A stretch of DNA of 39,830 nucleotides from Nocardioidaceae bacterium (GTDB lineage Bacteria; Actinomycetota; Actinomycetes; Propionibacteriales; Nocardioidaceae). The translations under genes were made by a program, and so were the position numbers. This document shows positions 15,454-23,457 of the stretch, piece after piece. The notes under the pieces are model-generated. The model was not told where the DNA came from. It worked only from the letters and a program-made list of their open reading frames with translations, and ran no database searches. The first letter of the stretch is position 1, and each line of letters begins with the position of its first letter. The stretch is from the NCBI GenBank assembly GCA_013697585.1, contig JACCWP010000291.1, forward strand, positions 1 to 39,830, given 5' to 3'.

Positions 15454-15857
15454 CTTCCTGGCTGATCGATACCTCGGCTCTCGTCCGTCTGGCGCGCACT
15501 AACGAGGCCGCCACGTGGACAGAACGGATCGAGCGCGGACTGGTGCGCATCAGCACCGTGACGCGACTTGAGATCGGCTACTCGGCGCGATCGGGCCCAG
15601 ACCTGCGCGCTGCGACACACCGACCTCCACTGGCATCGATGCCCGTGGAGTACCAGACACCGGCAATCGAGGACCGGGCCATCGAGGTCCAGATGCGCCT
15701 GGCCGACCTCGGACGCCACCGGGCCCCCTCGGTCGCAGACTTGATCGTCGCTGCCACTGCAGAACTGGCCGGTTTGACAGTCGTCCACGTCGACAAGGAC
15801 TTCGAGGTCATCGCCGAGGTCACCGCCCAGCCGATCGAGCGCCTCGTCGCGGCCTGA
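15450..15857 (+). CDS. VapC-type PIN-domain toxin
   Basis: This 135-aa PIN-domain ribonuclease is the toxin of the first module. The acidic metal-binding residues are visible: Asp7 ([12 protein letters not shown]), Glu near 41 ([10 protein letters not shown]), Asp in [12 protein letters not shown] and Asp in [11 protein letters not shown]. VapC toxins cleave specific tRNA or rRNA sites and halt translation when the antitoxin is degraded. The GTG overlaps the antitoxin stop by 4 nt, the usual coupled arrangement. The active site looks complete, so the module should be functional. It ends 32 bp from the stop of a second, convergent module. Confidence 0.93.
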   Translation: MTSWLIDTSALVRLARTNEAATWTERIERGLVRISTVTRLEIGYSARSGPDLRAATHRPPLASMPVEYQTPAIEDRAIEVQMRLADLGRHRAPSVADLIVAATAELAGLTVVHVDKDFEVIAEVTAQPIERLVAA

Positions 15858-15889
15858 CCGTCCGGTTGAGCATCCTTGACCGGGCAGCA

Positions 15890-16321
15890 TCAACCCTCTG
15901 GTGGGTGCCGGACGGTCACGACCTCGCACCGGATGATCGCGCCGGATCGTTCAACTTGGCTGTCAGCCGTCAGCAGCGCAGTCCCGTGCCGTTCGGCGGC
16001 GGCGACGTAGATCGCGTCGGCGTAGCGCAGCGACCCTTGCGCGAGGGCCCAAGCTCGGCGGACATCGGGCCACGGTGTCGCCTCGATGACAATCTCGAGG
16101 GCCTCCGCCGCCTGAAGGGCTGGTGCCAGGTCTGCAGGCTGCAACGGATGGTGCGGCCGGTTCGCAGCGGCGCCGAGACCGGACATGACCTCGAACGCGA
16201 AGTGGCCCGGCGCGGTGAGTTGCTCGGTTGCTGGCAGACCGGCCAACGCCGCCCGAGCCGCGACACCTCGCGGACCAGGATCGGCAACCACGTCGATGAC
16301 CAGCGACGCGTCGACGATCAA
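15890..16321 (-). CDS. Second VapC-type PIN-domain toxin
   Basis: This 143-aa PIN-domain ribonuclease has an intact acidic set: Asp4 (MIVDASLVIDVV), Glu in HFAFEVMSGL, Asp in LRYADAIYVAAAE and Asp in LLTADSQVER. It is only distantly similar to the first VapC, so the two modules are not a recent duplication. The ATG at 16321 overlaps the stop of its antitoxin as ATGA. The predicted activity is cleavage of a structured RNA target; which RNA is unknown. Confidence 0.93.
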   Translation of the reverse strand: MIVDASLVIDVVADPGPRGVAARAALAGLPATEQLTAPGHFAFEVMSGLGAAANRPHHPLQPADLAPALQAAEALEIVIEATPWPDVRRAWALAQGSLRYADAIYVAAAERHGTALLTADSQVERSGAIIRCEVVTVRHPPEG

Positions 16322-16593
16322 CTCGCTGGCCGACCACGCAGCTGCTCGGCTCGTTCGTCATGGCCGCGATCGACTTCCGCCAGGACGGCGCGCCTCTCGC
16401 TGTCGGGGACCACCGGCTGTCCCCGCAGTCGCTCCGCGGTGCGAGCAATCGCTGCCTGCCGGCGTAGGTACACCGCCTGGGCGTGGACGGCGTCGCGCAA
16501 GTAGCTCTGCAACGACGTGCCCCTCTCGGCTGCAGCCGCGCGGATCTGATCGAGGTCATCGGGAGGCACATCGCGAATGAGTACGTTCGGCAT
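16318..16593 (-). CDS. Second VapB/FitA-type antitoxin
   Basis: This 91-aa ribbon-helix-helix antitoxin (PNVLIRDVPPDDLDQIRAAA, then RGTSLQSYLRDAVHAQA) has a longer charged C-terminal arm than the first antitoxin. It pairs with the PIN toxin that follows with a 4-nt overlap. The ATG at 16593 has no Shine-Dalgarno, but TAGCAT lies exactly 6 nt upstream, so the mRNA is probably leaderless. The GATAGC-type direct repeat overlaps that -10, which would let the antitoxin block transcription directly. Confidence 0.92.
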   Translation of the reverse strand: MPNVLIRDVPPDDLDQIRAAAAERGTSLQSYLRDAVHAQAVYLRRQAAIARTAERLRGQPVVPDSERRAVLAEVDRGHDERAEQLRGRPAS

Positions 16594-16599
16594 GCACCG

Positions 16600-16620
16600 A
16601 TGCTATCAATTCCGCTATCG
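16600..16620 (-). promoter_or_regulatory. -10 and operator-like repeat of vapBC-2
   Basis: On the plus strand GCTATCA (16602-16608) and GCTATCG (16614-16620) are 12 bp apart. The minus-strand -10 TAGCAT (16600-16605) overlaps the first copy and lies 6 nt before the ATG. The heptamers are the same as those before vapB1. Confidence 0.5.
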
Positions 16621-16654
16621 TCACTGCAAGCAGTTTGAACGTGCCGAGCCGTAG

Positions 16655-16960
16655 CCGCGCATCGGCTGTGTCGGCTACCACACGCTTGCCGGGTCGTCGG
16701 TGGCGCTGAACCGGGCGCCGGGCGCGGTACGACTCAACATGCCCGACCCGATCCCGGTTGTCCTTCTCGGTCGGCTCGCCGTCGACCGCACGCACCAGGC
16801 ACAAGGCTTGGGCTCGTCGTTGCTGCAGGAGGGCACCGCCCACGACACCGAGCACGCCGAGCACCGGCCGGTCACCACACCGGTGACCGCCCTCGACGAC
16901 GCGGTCACGACTCTGCGGGCCGCCGCTGTACGGGTCGGCGCCGAACAGTCCGCACACTCG
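16655..16960 (+). pseudogene. Decayed GNAT acetyltransferase (TacT-like) fragment
   Basis: A plus-strand frame encodes VGYHTLAGSSVALNRAPG, then MPDPIPVVLLGRLAVD and QAQGLGSSLLQEG. These are the central strands and the acetyl-CoA-binding loop of TacT-type GNAT toxins. The expected N-terminal third is absent (a stop codon at 16652-16654 precedes the likeness), and after LLQEG the sequence loses the C-terminal GNAT motifs. No start codon with a Shine-Dalgarno is present. It is best read as the core of a dead GNAT gene, probably from an older DUF1778-GNAT toxin-antitoxin pair, next to two live VapBC modules. The right-hand boundary is approximate. Confidence 0.6.
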
Positions 16961-17003
16961 CTGCGGCCAGTCGCGGGATCGCGTGCAGCCGGTGAAAACC
17001 GCT

Positions 17004-17027
17004 TTGACCTGCGTAAACGCAGGTCAA
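17004..17027 (-). terminator. Terminator of tRNA-Val
   Basis: A perfect 10-bp inverted repeat, TTGACCTGCG and CGCAGGTCAA, with a 4-nt loop. It lies 7 nt beyond the tRNA 3' end in the tRNA's direction and is followed within 5 nt by a run of four T on the minus strand. Confidence 0.75.
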
Positions 17028-17033
17028 GGGCGG

Positions 17034-17105
17034 TGGGCGCAACAGGGATCGAACCTGTGACCGCCTGCTTGTAAGGCAGGTGCTCTGCCGCTGAGCTATG
17101 CGCCC
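17034..17105 (-). tRNA. tRNA-Val (anticodon UAC)
   Basis: A complete 72-nt cloverleaf: acceptor GGGCGCA with TGCGCCC, D arm GCTC/GAGC, anticodon stem CCTGC/GCAGG around the loop CTTACAA (anticodon TAC), and T arm ACAGG-TTCGATC-CCTGT. The discriminator is A and the CCA end is not encoded. It decodes the valine codon GUA. It sits between the accessory segment on its 3' side and the conserved ahpE-aceE block on its 5' side. Confidence 0.97.
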
Positions 17106-17174
17106 CGAACCGCAGCGCAGCCTAGCCGCGCAGCACGCGCTGCCCTCCCGGACGCGGCCCGTTCCCGGCCGGCG

Positions 17175-17639
17175 TCAGGCGGCGAGCCCGTCCAGCGCTC
17201 GGCGGCAGTCGTCGAGGTCGCGGGCATCGGGGATGGCGTTGACGACCGCCCAGCGCAGCACCCCGCCGCGATCGACGACGAACGTTCCCCGCAGCGCGCA
17301 GCCGCGCTCGGCGTTGAACACGCCGTACGCCCTGGCTACCTCACCGTGCGGCCAGAAATCGCTCAGCAACGGGTAGTCGAGCCCGTCGGCCTCGGCGAAC
17401 GCGCGCAGGCTGAACATGTGGTCGCAGCTGATCGCGAGCAGCTGCACCTCGTCGTTCTGGAACTGTGGCATCGCATCGCGCAGCTGGCGCAGCTCACTGG
17501 TGCAGACACGGCTGAACGCGTACGGGTAGAAGAGCACGACGACAGCCTTGTGGCCCACGTACGCGGACAGCACCGTGTCCTGGCCGTGCTGGTCCTTGAG
17601 GGTGAAGTCGGGGACGGTGCTGCCGACGGCCAGGCTCAC
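17175..17639 (-). CDS. ahpE: AhpE-type one-Cys peroxiredoxin
   Basis: This 154-aa thioredoxin-fold peroxidase matches M. tuberculosis AhpE in length and position. The peroxidatic Cys lies in FYPYAFSRVCTSELRQLRD, with the family pattern P-x3-S-x2-C. The conserved Arg appears later (NAERGCALRGTFVVD). It reduces hydroperoxides and peroxynitrite. Two further Cys (GCALRG, DDCRRAL) and one in LAISCDH are present; whether any resolves the sulfenic acid is unclear. The GTG at 17639 has GAGGAGAG just upstream and starts the fold directly (SLAVGSTVPDFTL), so it is preferred over an upstream ATG. DUF3052 lies upstream on the same strand. Confidence 0.93.
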   Translation of the reverse strand: MSLAVGSTVPDFTLKDQHGQDTVLSAYVGHKAVVVLFYPYAFSRVCTSELRQLRDAMPQFQNDEVQLLAISCDHMFSLRAFAEADGLDYPLLSDFWPHGEVARAYGVFNAERGCALRGTFVVDRGGVLRWAVVNAIPDARDLDDCRRALDGLAA

Positions 17640-17695
17640 GGGCTCTCCTCGATCCGGTGTGCTGAGCATGCGGCGCTATCAGCGCACGACTCAGC

Positions 17696-18151
17696 TCAGC
17701 GGGCGCGGCGGTCGCTTCGGGGCGGAACGAGCGTGGTCGCCGACCAGTCGGCACAGGCGGTCTGGGTGGTGGTCGTCGCCAGGCCTGCGACTGGGGCGGC
17801 CTCGTGGATGTCGGACGGGTCGACATAGCCGGGGCGGCCCACCTTGGGAGTGAGCAGCCAGATCGCGCCGCCCTCGCCGAGGTCGGTGAGCGAGTCGACC
17901 AGCGCGTCGACCAGGTCGCCGTCACCGTCACGCCACCACAAGAGCACCCCGTCGACGACGTCGCCGACGTCGCCGTCGACCATCTCGCCATCCAGCAGGT
18001 CCTCGACGGCGACCCGCAGCTCGTTGTCGACGTCCTCGTCCCAGCCGAGCTCCTGCACCACCATGGCGGGCCGGATGCCGAGCCGGGCGGCCGGGCCGCC
18101 GGCGGCCGGGTCGCCCACGGTCGATCCCACCAGATCCTCCTCCGTCGCCAC
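17696..18151 (-). CDS. DUF3052 family protein
   Basis: This 151-aa acidic protein matches the DUF3052 family (M. tuberculosis Rv2239c, 158 aa), which is conserved between ahpE and aceE. Visible features are GDPAAGGPAARLGIRPAMVVQELG, a very acidic middle (DLLDGEMVDGDVGDVVDG) and AIWLLTPKVGRPGYVDPSDI. No catalytic motif is evident and the function is unknown. The N-terminal ATEEDLVGSTVGD and the GTG at 18151 fit the family. It is divergent from aceE with 126 bp between start codons, so the two may share regulation. Confidence 0.88.
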   Translation of the reverse strand: MATEEDLVGSTVGDPAAGGPAARLGIRPAMVVQELGWDEDVDNELRVAVEDLLDGEMVDGDVGDVVDGVLLWWRDGDGDLVDALVDSLTDLGEGGAIWLLTPKVGRPGYVDPSDIHEAAPVAGLATTTTQTACADWSATTLVPPRSDRRAR

Positions 18152-18277
18152 GGCCGCCGAGCAGCCGAGTAGTCGGGGGTCACCCTAATGGAGCCGGTGG
18201 AGGTGAGGCATCCGGCCGCGGGTGGAACACTGGCAGGGCTGCACGCGTCCCAGTCTGCACCCACGGAAGGACCCCTC

Positions 18278-21043
18278 GTGTCTCCCGCTCCCGAACGCCG
18301 ATCCGTGATCCACGAGGGCCTGCCGACTCAGCTGCCAGACATCGACCCCGACGAGACCCAGGAGTGGGTCGAATCGCTCGATGCGATGGTCGACGAGCGC
18401 GGCCGCGACCGCGCCCGCTACGTCATGCTCCGCCTGCTCGAGGCTGCCCGGGCCCGTCAGGTCGGGGTGCCCGCGCTGCGCAGCACCGACTACATCAACA
18501 CGATCCCGTCCGAGCGCGAGCCATGGTTCCCCGGCGACGAGGACGCCGAGCGCCGCATCCGCGCGTACATCCGGTGGAACGCCGCCGTGATGGTGTCCCG
18601 GGCCAACCGCAAGGGTCTCGAGGTCGGCGGGCACATCGCGACGTACCAGTCGGCGGCCAGCTTGTACGAGGTCGGGTTCAACCACTTCTTCCGTGGCCAC
18701 GATCACCCGAGCGGTGCCGACCAGGTGTACATCCAGGGCCACGCCTCGCCGGGCATCTACGCCCGCGCGTACCTCGAGGGGCGACTCGACGAGACCCAGC
18801 TCGAACGCTTCCGCCAGGAGGTTCAGCACGGCCGCGGCGCCGGACTGTCGTCGTACCCCCACCCGCGCCTGATGCCCCAGTTCTGGGAGTTCCCGACCGT
18901 CTCGATGGGGCTCACCGCGATCAACGCGATCTATCAGGCCCGCTTCAACCGCTACCTGCACAACCGCGACATCACCTCGACCGACGGACAGCACGTGTGG
19001 GCCTTCCTCGGCGACGGCGAGATGGGCGAGCCCGAGTCGCTGGGAGCGATCGGGGTGGCGGCGCGCGAGGAGCTCGACAACCTCACCTTCGTCGTCAACT
19101 GCAACCTGCAGCAGCTCGACGGACCCGTGCGCGGCAACGGCAAGATCATCCAGGAGCTGGAGGCCTACTTCCGCGGTGCCGGCTGGAACGTGATCAAGGT
19201 CGTGTGGGGCCGCGAGTGGGACAGCCTGCTCGCCCGCGACGTCGACGGGGTCCTCGTCAACCGGATGAACGTGACACCTGACGGTCAGTTCCAGACCTAC
19301 AGCGTCGAGGAGGGCAGCTATATCCGCGACCACTTCTTCGGCGCCGACCAGCGGCTGAAGCGGATGGTCGAGCACCTGTCCGACGACGAGCTGCGCAAGC
19401 TGCCGCGCGGAGGGCACGACTACCGCAAGGTCTACGCGGCGTTCGATGCCGCCCGCAACCACGCCGGTCAGCCCACGGTGATCCTCGCCAAGACGATCAA
19501 GGGCTGGACGATCGACGCCCTCGAGGGCCGCAACGCGACGCACCAAATGAAGAAGCTCACCAAGGACGACCTCAAGACGTTTCGCGACCGGCTGTTCCTG
19601 CCGATCAGCGACAAGACCATCGACAACGCCGACGTCGCGCCGTTCTATCACCCCGGCTCCGACTCCGACGAGATCCTCTACATGCACGAGCGGCGCAAGG
19701 CGCTCGGCGGACCGCTGCCTCAACGGCGCGTACGCGCCAAGCCGCTCCCGCAGCCCGACGACGACCTGTACGCCGAGCTGAGACAGGGATCGGGCAAGCA
19801 GCAGGTTGCCACCACGATGGCGTTCGTCCGGCTCCTCAAGGACCTAATGAAGGACCCCGAGATCGGCCGCCGGATGGTGCCGATCGCGCCCGACGAATAC
19901 CGCACGTTCGGCATGGACTCGATGTTCCCGACCGCCAAGGTCTACAGCCCGGCCGGGCAGACGTACGAGTCGGTCGACCGCCGGCAGTTGCTGACGTACA
20001 AGGAGTCGGCTCAGGGCCAGATGCTGCACGAGGGCATCAGCGAGGCCGGCGCGATGGGGTCGTTCACCGCGGCTGGCACCGCGTACGCCACGCACGGCGA
20101 GCCGATGATCCCGGTCTACCTGTTCTATTCGATGTTTGGCTTCCAGCGCACCGGTGACGCGATGTGGCTGCACGGCGACCAGCTCGGGCGAGGCTTTCTC
20201 GTCGGCGCGACCGCCGGCCGCACGACGCTGACCGGCGAGGGCCTGCAGCACGCCGACGGTCACTCACCGCTGCTGGCGACGACCAACCCCGCGATGGTCC
20301 ACTACGACCCCGCTTTCGCCTACGAGGTGGCGCATATCGTGCGCGACGGGCTGCGCCGGATGTACGCCGGCAGCGATGAGCACCCGCACGGTGAGGACGT
20401 CACCTTCTATCTCACCGTCTACAACGAGCCGATCGTGCAACCCGCTGAGCCGGACGACCTTGACGTGGCGGCGCTGCTCAAGGGGATGTACCGGCTGGCG
20501 CCATCGCCGGCCGGTGACGGCGACGAGTACCCGAGGGTGCAGCTGCTCGCGTCCGGGGTCTCGATGCCGTGGGCGCTGGACGCTCAGCGGGTGCTGGCCG
20601 ACGACTTCGGCGTCGCGGCCGACGTGTGGTCGGTGACGTCGTGGAACGAGTTGGCCCGCGAGGCTGTAGCCATCGAGAAGTGGAACCTCAACCACCCCGG
20701 TGACTCCCCGCGCACGCCCTACGTCACCCAGACCCTCGACGGTGCGGCCGGTCCGGTGCTCGCGGTCTCCGACTACATGCGGGCCGTACCCGACCAGATC
20801 GCCCGGTGGGTGCCGGGCCAGTGGCAGTCGCTGGGGGCCGACGGCTACGGCTTTGCTGACACCCGGGCCGCCGCGCGGCGGTTCTTCCAGATCGACGCCC
20901 CGTCGATCGTGGTGGCCGCGCTCCAGGCGCTGGCGCATCGAGGCGAGGTGAAGCCTGAGGTCGTCACCGAGGCCTACGACGGCTTCCGCATCGGCGACCC
21001 CACCGCCACCCGCGACGTGGCGCAGGAGGGCGGCGACGCCTGA
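18278..21043 (+). CDS. aceE: Pyruvate dehydrogenase E1 component (homodimeric type)
   Basis: From the GTG at 18278 the protein is 921 aa, the usual AceE length. It decarboxylates pyruvate with thiamine diphosphate and passes the acetyl group to E2, feeding acetyl-CoA to the TCA cycle and to fatty-acid synthesis nearby. The ThDP motif begins at [13 protein letters not shown] (about residue 245) and ends at [20 protein letters not shown] near the N-terminus and [26 protein letters not shown] and [15 protein letters not shown] are family landmarks. GGAAGGA lies 8 nt before the GTG. A longer frame to 18188 encodes non-conserved residues and overlaps the promoter region. A hairpin follows the stop at once. 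Confidence 0.97.
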   Translation: MSPAPERRSVIHEGLPTQLPDIDPDETQEWVESLDAMVDERGRDRARYVMLRLLEAARARQVGVPALRSTDYINTIPSEREPWFPGDEDAERRIRAYIRWNAAVMVSRANRKGLEVGGHIATYQSAASLYEVGFNHFFRGHDHPSGADQVYIQGHASPGIYARAYLEGRLDETQLERFRQEVQHGRGAGLSSYPHPRLMPQFWEFPTVSMGLTAINAIYQARFNRYLHNRDITSTDGQHVWAFLGDGEMGEPESLGAIGVAAREELDNLTFVVNCNLQQLDGPVRGNGKIIQELEAYFRGAGWNVIKVVWGREWDSLLARDVDGVLVNRMNVTPDGQFQTYSVEEGSYIRDHFFGADQRLKRMVEHLSDDELRKLPRGGHDYRKVYAAFDAARNHAGQPTVILAKTIKGWTIDALEGRNATHQMKKLTKDDLKTFRDRLFLPISDKTIDNADVAPFYHPGSDSDEILYMHERRKALGGPLPQRRVRAKPLPQPDDDLYAELRQGSGKQQVATTMAFVRLLKDLMKDPEIGRRMVPIAPDEYRTFGMDSMFPTAKVYSPAGQTYESVDRRQLLTYKESAQGQMLHEGISEAGAMGSFTAAGTAYATHGEPMIPVYLFYSMFGFQRTGDAMWLHGDQLGRGFLVGATAGRTTLTGEGLQHADGHSPLLATTNPAMVHYDPAFAYEVAHIVRDGLRRMYAGSDEHPHGEDVTFYLTVYNEPIVQPAEPDDLDVAALLKGMYRLAPSPAGDGDEYPRVQLLASGVSMPWALDAQRVLADDFGVAADVWSVTSWNELAREAVAIEKWNLNHPGDSPRTPYVTQTLDGAAGPVLAVSDYMRAVPDQIARWVPGQWQSLGADGYGFADTRAAARRFFQIDAPSIVVAALQALAHRGEVKPEVVTEAYDGFRIGDPTATRDVAQEGGDA

Positions 21044-21062
21044 GGCCGCGACAGGGGCGGCC
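21044..21062 (+). terminator. Hairpin after aceE
   Basis: GGCCGC - 7 nt - GCGGCC starts directly after the aceE stop codon, with no T-run. The next gene is convergent. The 135 bp up to the methyltransferase stop hold no clear gene. Confidence 0.5.
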
Positions 21063-21197
21063 GAATCAGTGCCGGCGCCCAGCGGCGACGGGGTGCAGCG
21101 CGGGGCAGCGCCGGACTCGGGGGCCGCGGGTGCGGCAGGTCGGCGACGAGGACGGGCAGCTCGTCGAGGTACGTCGCGCGCAGGCAACCGTCGAGGC

Positions 21198-22091
21198 CTA
21201 CCTGTCCGCCGGCAAGGGTGCCGGTTCTCGCCACCTGGTTCCGCCGCCCTTGCGGGCCCGCGCCTCGTACGACAGCACCGAGGCGGCGACCGCGGCGTTG
21301 AGCGAGTCGCCGCGACCGAGCATCGGAACCTGGACGGCGTCGAAACCGTAGGCACCCCATGCGGACGACACCCCGTACCGCTCGTTGCCGACCACGACCG
21401 CTGTTGCCCCGGACCAGTCCGCCCGGCGGTAGTCGATCGCGTCCGGCGCGGCGACGGCGAGCAGCACCCGACAGCCCTGCCCGTGCAGCCAGTCCACCGC
21501 CACTCGCGTGTCTGGGAACACCAGGGACGGCACAGTCAGGCTGGTGCCGTGCGACGCGCGGAACACTCGCGGGTGCAGCAGCGACGTCCGAGGCTCGGTG
21601 ACGACCAGCGCATCAGCCGCGCAGCCATCCAGGGTGCGGATCAGCGTGCCGAGGTTGCCCGGCGTCTCGAGCGCGTCCGCGACCAGCACCAGCGCCTGCT
21701 CCGGGAGCTCCACGTCCTCGGGCAACCAGGACCGCGGCAGGACCACCGACACCGGTCCGTCGGGGCGGTCGCGCTCGACCAGCCGGTGCAGGGTCCGACC
21801 CGAGACCCGGTACGCCCGCTGCGCCCGCTCGGCGACCTCCTGGGCGAGGTCGCGCGCCCGCCCTGACCACATCACGTCGGGACACACCCACGACGACTCG
21901 ATCACTGTCCCCGTCGCGAGCACCACCTCGTGCGCCCAGATCCCTTCGACCAGCAGCCGTTGCCCCTCCGGATCGGCCGCGCGTACGAGGCCCAGTGCCT
22001 GCTGCACCGTCGGGTGCGTGGACCCGACCTGCCGGAGCCGCTCGACATTCATCGGCCCAGCATCACCGAACCGGGAGTTGGTGCGCGCCAT
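21198..22091 (-). CDS. TrmH/SpoU-family RNA methyltransferase
   Basis: This 297-aa protein has the C-terminal SPOUT knot motifs in order: LVADALETPGNLGTLIRT, VVVGNERYGVSSAW and VPMLGRGDSLNAAVAASVLS. These bind S-adenosylmethionine and form the trefoil. The N-terminal part (about 1-120) would be the RNA-binding domain. Family members methylate ribose 2'-OH in 23S rRNA or tRNA; the exact site cannot be assigned. The ATG at 22091 is used, but an in-frame ATG 13 codons later (MNVERLRQVG) is a reasonable alternative. The gene is convergent with aceE. The 181 bp before the PHP gene stop contain a short open tail on the minus strand without a start codon. Confidence 0.88.
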   Translation of the reverse strand: MARTNSRFGDAGPMNVERLRQVGSTHPTVQQALGLVRAADPEGQRLLVEGIWAHEVVLATGTVIESSWVCPDVMWSGRARDLAQEVAERAQRAYRVSGRTLHRLVERDRPDGPVSVVLPRSWLPEDVELPEQALVLVADALETPGNLGTLIRTLDGCAADALVVTEPRTSLLHPRVFRASHGTSLTVPSLVFPDTRVAVDWLHGQGCRVLLAVAAPDAIDYRRADWSGATAVVVGNERYGVSSAWGAYGFDAVQVPMLGRGDSLNAAVAASVLSYEARARKGGGTRWREPAPLPADR

Positions 22092-22272
22092 GCCCTGGCG
22101 TTCCGACGCTCAGGCGGTGCGGTCGCGTGACGCGTCCCGCCGGAAGACTTTGTACGGTGCCCCGGCACGTAGCAGCAGCCCCGGCGCATCGGCTTCCCCG
22201 GCAGGCGGATGCGTTGGGTGGTGCGGCGGGGCCTGGCGAACGGGTGGCTCGTCGCCGGTCAGTGTCGCGGGA

Positions 22273-23304
22273 TCAGCCGCGGGACCAAGCCAACAAGTCG
22301 TCCACCGGCCACGCGTTGACCACCCGCTCCAGCGGCACCTCGCGCGCGGCGGCCCGCGCCGAGCCGTGGTCGAGAAAGTCCAGCTGGCCCGGGGCGTGCG
22401 CGTCGCTGTCGATGCTGAACAGGCACCCCGCCTGCAGCGCGAGGTCGAGCAGGTCGTCGGGGGGATCGGACCGCTCGGGACGCGAGTTGATCTCCACCGC
22501 GACCCCCTGCTCAGCGCAGGCAGCGAACACTGCAGCCGCATCGAAGCGGGACTGCGGCCGGGCCTTGCCCCCACCGCGCCGGTCGTCACGGCCCGAACCC
22601 AGGAGCCGGCCGGTGCAGTGGCCGAGCACGTCGACTCGCGGGTGGCGTACGGCGGCAAGCATCCGTCGGGTCATCGCGGCAGGCTCCATCGAGAGCTTGG
22701 AGTGGACGCTGGCGACCACGATGTCGAGCTCGGACAGCAGGTCGTCGTCCTGGTCGAGCGACCCGTTGTCGAGGATGTCGACCTCGATGCCGGTCAGCAG
22801 CAGGAACGGCGCCAGCTGTTCGCTCAGCTCACGTACCAGCACCAGCTGCTCGCGCAGCCGCTCGGCCGACAGCCCTCGTGCCACCGTCAGCCGGGGCGAG
22901 TGGTCGGTGAGCGCGGCGTAGTCGTGGCCGAGCGCCTTGGCGGTCGCGGCCATCTCGGCGGGCGGGCTGCCCCCGTCGGTCCAGTCGGAGTGGGTGTGCA
23001 GGTCCCCACGCAGCGCCGCGCGCACGTGCTCGCCGCCCGCAGCCAGTGGCCCCGACGTCTCGTCCAGGCGCGCCAGATATGCTGGCATGCCGTCTCTCAG
23101 CGCCTCGGTCACCACGGTGGCGGTCTTGTCGCCCACGCCCTTGACCCGCGCCAGCGACCCGTTGTCGGCCATCCGGCGCACGTCGTCGGGATCCAGGACC
23201 TCCAACGCGTTGGCCGCGCCACGGTACGCCTTGATCCGATAGCTCGACTCGCGCTGCCGCTCGAGCAGGAAGGCGATCTGGCGCAGCGCGACGACGGGAT
23301 CCAC
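22273..23304 (-). CDS. PHP-domain phosphoesterase with helix-hairpin-helix N-terminus
   Basis: This 343-aa protein resembles the C-terminal part of PolX-type proteins. The N-terminal 90 residues (ALRQIAFLLERQRESSYRIKAYRGAANAL, then SLARVKGVGDKTATVV) form a Pol-X-like 8-kDa/HhH DNA-binding unit. The PHP domain follows with its metal ligands: RGDLHTHSDWTDGGSP, ALTDHSPR, GIEVDIL, VVASVHSK, DVLGHCTGR, VEINSRPER and SIDSDAHAP. No polymerase palm is present. The likely role is a DNA-repair phosphoesterase or histidinol-phosphatase-like enzyme. The GTG at 23304 gives VDPVVALRQIAFLL, the standard beginning in actinobacterial homologues, and GATACT lies exactly 6 nt upstream. Confidence 0.9.
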   Translation of the reverse strand: MDPVVALRQIAFLLERQRESSYRIKAYRGAANALEVLDPDDVRRMADNGSLARVKGVGDKTATVVTEALRDGMPAYLARLDETSGPLAAGGEHVRAALRGDLHTHSDWTDGGSPPAEMAATAKALGHDYAALTDHSPRLTVARGLSAERLREQLVLVRELSEQLAPFLLLTGIEVDILDNGSLDQDDDLLSELDIVVASVHSKLSMEPAAMTRRMLAAVRHPRVDVLGHCTGRLLGSGRDDRRGGGKARPQSRFDAAAVFAACAEQGVAVEINSRPERSDPPDDLLDLALQAGCLFSIDSDAHAPGQLDFLDHGSARAAAREVPLERVVNAWPVDDLLAWSRG

Positions 23305-23310
23305 TAGGTC

Positions 23311-23316
23311 AGTATC
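23311..23316 (-). promoter_or_regulatory. Candidate -10 of the PHP gene (leaderless)
   Basis: GATACT on the minus strand is followed by 6 nt and GTG. This fixes the start inside a longer open frame. Confidence 0.5.
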
Positions 23317-23350
23317 TCCCGACACGCCGACCCCCACATGCCGCGGACCG

Positions 23351-23422
23351 CACAACGACCAGTCGCTGATCGCTGCACCACGACCAGTCGCTGATCGCTG
23401 CACCACGAGCCGCTGATCGCTG
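23351..23422. repeat. 22/25-bp tandem repeat, 3 copies (between divergent genes)
   Basis: Units occupy 23351-23375, 23376-23400 (25 bp each) and 23401-23422 (22 bp). All start CACMACGA and end CGCTGATCGCTG. The 25-bp units carry a 3-nt insertion in the middle. The 22-bp unit aligns with those at 30688-30753 and more loosely with 4047-4200. The array lies between the divergent PHP and PucR-type promoters. Confidence 0.9.
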
Positions 23423-23444
23423 CGGAGGGGGCGGGCTCGGGCAC

Positions 23445-23450
23445 TAGCCT
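23445..23450 (+). promoter_or_regulatory. Candidate -10 of the PucR-type regulator gene (leaderless)
   Basis: TAGCCT is followed by 7 nt and the GTG at 23458. No Shine-Dalgarno precedes the start. Confidence 0.55.
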
Positions 23451-23457
23451 GTCGGGC

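Noticed and set aside
16556-16957. Minus-strand frame opposite the GNAT fragment
   Set aside because: It overlaps the vapB2 promoter and gene, has no domain, and lies opposite a stretch with clear GNAT similarity.
17034-17105. tRNA-Val as attachment site of an integrative element
   Set aside because: I found no integrase gene and no second copy of the tRNA 3' end at the far side of the accessory block.
21063-21197. Minus-strand stretch with coding-like codon use after the methyltransferase (LRATYLDELPVLVADLPHPRP)
   Set aside because: There is no start codon, ribosome site or recognisable domain. It may be a relic, but it is too short to support a gene.
22110-22272. Open minus-strand tail ending LLLRAGAPYKVFRRD between the PHP and methyltransferase genes
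   Set aside because: There is no in-frame start after the PHP stop, and joining it to the PHP gene would need a frameshift for which there is no evidence.
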